Shown: positions 5,090 to 5,262 of the stretch, in pieces
Position numbering within the stretch: the first letter of the stretch is position 1
Layout of the letters: every line of letters begins with the position of its first letter
Source: an uncultured Ruminococcus sp.
Lineage (GTDB): Bacteria > Bacillota > Clostridia > Oscillospirales > CAG-272
DNA: 5,262 nucleotides
Assembly (NCBI GenBank): GCA_902803255.1
Contig: CADCPG010000179.1
Span: 1 to 5,262 of the forward strand
Direction of reading: 5' to 3'
The notes under the pieces: generated by a model
Told to the model about the DNA's origin: nothing
What the model saw: only the letters and a program-made list of their open reading frames with translations
The model's database searches: none
Translations under genes and position numbers: made by a program

Positions 5090-5262
5090 ATGGAGTACAT
5101 AAGAGTCACGAAGGACAATCTGGAAAGCGAGCATATCTGCTGCGCCATTTCCGGCAACAACGACATCCAGGTGTCTTCCAAAAAAAGATGGATGGAAAAA
5201 TGCTTCGGCGACGGCCTCGTCTTTCTGAAGAGCGTCGAGCGGGGGAAGTGTTTCATCGAGTA
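5090..5262 (+). CDS. YoaP-like GNAT acetyltransferase, N-terminal part
   Basis: The gene is cut by the window edge; 57 residues plus two bases are visible from ATG 5090 (59 residues from ATG 5084). The start MEYIRVTKDNLESEHICCAI, then QVSSKKRWMEKCF, GLVFLK and RGKCFIE match my memory of YoaP-type proteins. In those, an N-terminal GNAT-like domain begins with the E-H-I-C-C-A motif and continues through KxxWL and RGKxFIEY. Full-length members are about 250 residues with a C-terminal YoaP-like domain (PF14268), which is not visible here. The acetyl-CoA loop is also beyond the edge, so activity cannot be judged. The family's substrate is not established to my knowledge. It is probably co-transcribed with the preceding GNAT gene. 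Confidence 0.78.
   Translation, partial: MEYIRVTKDNLESEHICCAISGNNDIQVSSKKRWMEKCFGDGLVFLKSVERGKCFIE

Noticed and set aside
1..5262. CRISPR array, tRNA/rRNA, insertion sequence or defence genes
   Set aside because: There are no regularly spaced repeats, no tRNA-like cloverleaf and no transposase or terminal repeats. The frames are nearly filled by recognised metabolic and transport genes.

Overview
The window is a GC-rich bacterial segment (roughly 55-60% G+C by eye, not counted by computation). All its genes lie on the plus strand and are tightly packed, with Shine-Dalgarno sites of the AAAGGAG/AGAGG type. A FeoA-FeoB fusion followed directly by a FeoB-associated Cys-rich membrane protein, plus a YoaP-type acetyltransferase, points to an anaerobic member of the Bacillota, probably a Clostridia relative from a gut- or rumen-like setting. 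That assignment is inference. I see no sign of a plasmid, phage, insertion sequence, CRISPR array, tRNA or rRNA.

Layout. (1) Bases 2-784 are the 3' part of a gene for a six-hairpin glycosidase of the alpha-L-rhamnosidase (GH78) type, with its C-terminal beta-sandwich. It overlaps by 17 bases (2) an alpha/beta hydrolase at 768-1697 with a complete Ser-Asp-His triad. These two form the end of an upstream transcription unit, probably for glycan use. (3) A 195-base gap (1698-1892) holds an extended -10 promoter (TGGTATAAT at 1762-1770). It is followed by a leader of about 116 bases that can fold into a long bulged hairpin, then a small GC hairpin, then an AT-rich linker before the next start. (4) 1893-4241 encodes the FeoA-FeoB ferrous iron transporter as one 782-residue chain. 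(5) 4253-4564 encodes a small one-TM protein with a CCxxCxxCxxC cluster and an unusually long hydrophilic tail. The DNA of the tail contains very strong hairpins. (6) 4567-5076 encodes a RimJ/RimL-like GNAT acetyltransferase. (7) 5090-5262 is the start of a YoaP-like GNAT protein cut by the window edge.

Genes 4 to 7 appear to be one operon: gaps are 11 bases or less, or a start/stop overlap, and I see no terminator between them. The iron part is coherent. FeoA/FeoB import Fe(II) across the cytoplasmic membrane, and the Cys-rich protein is positioned to be a membrane accessory that may substitute for FeoC. Whether the two acetyltransferases have any iron-related role is unknown.

I found no clearly undescribed system. 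The points most worth a second look are the structured leader of feoAB, the hairpin-rich tail of the Cys-rich gene, and the acetyltransferases attached to the feo operon.
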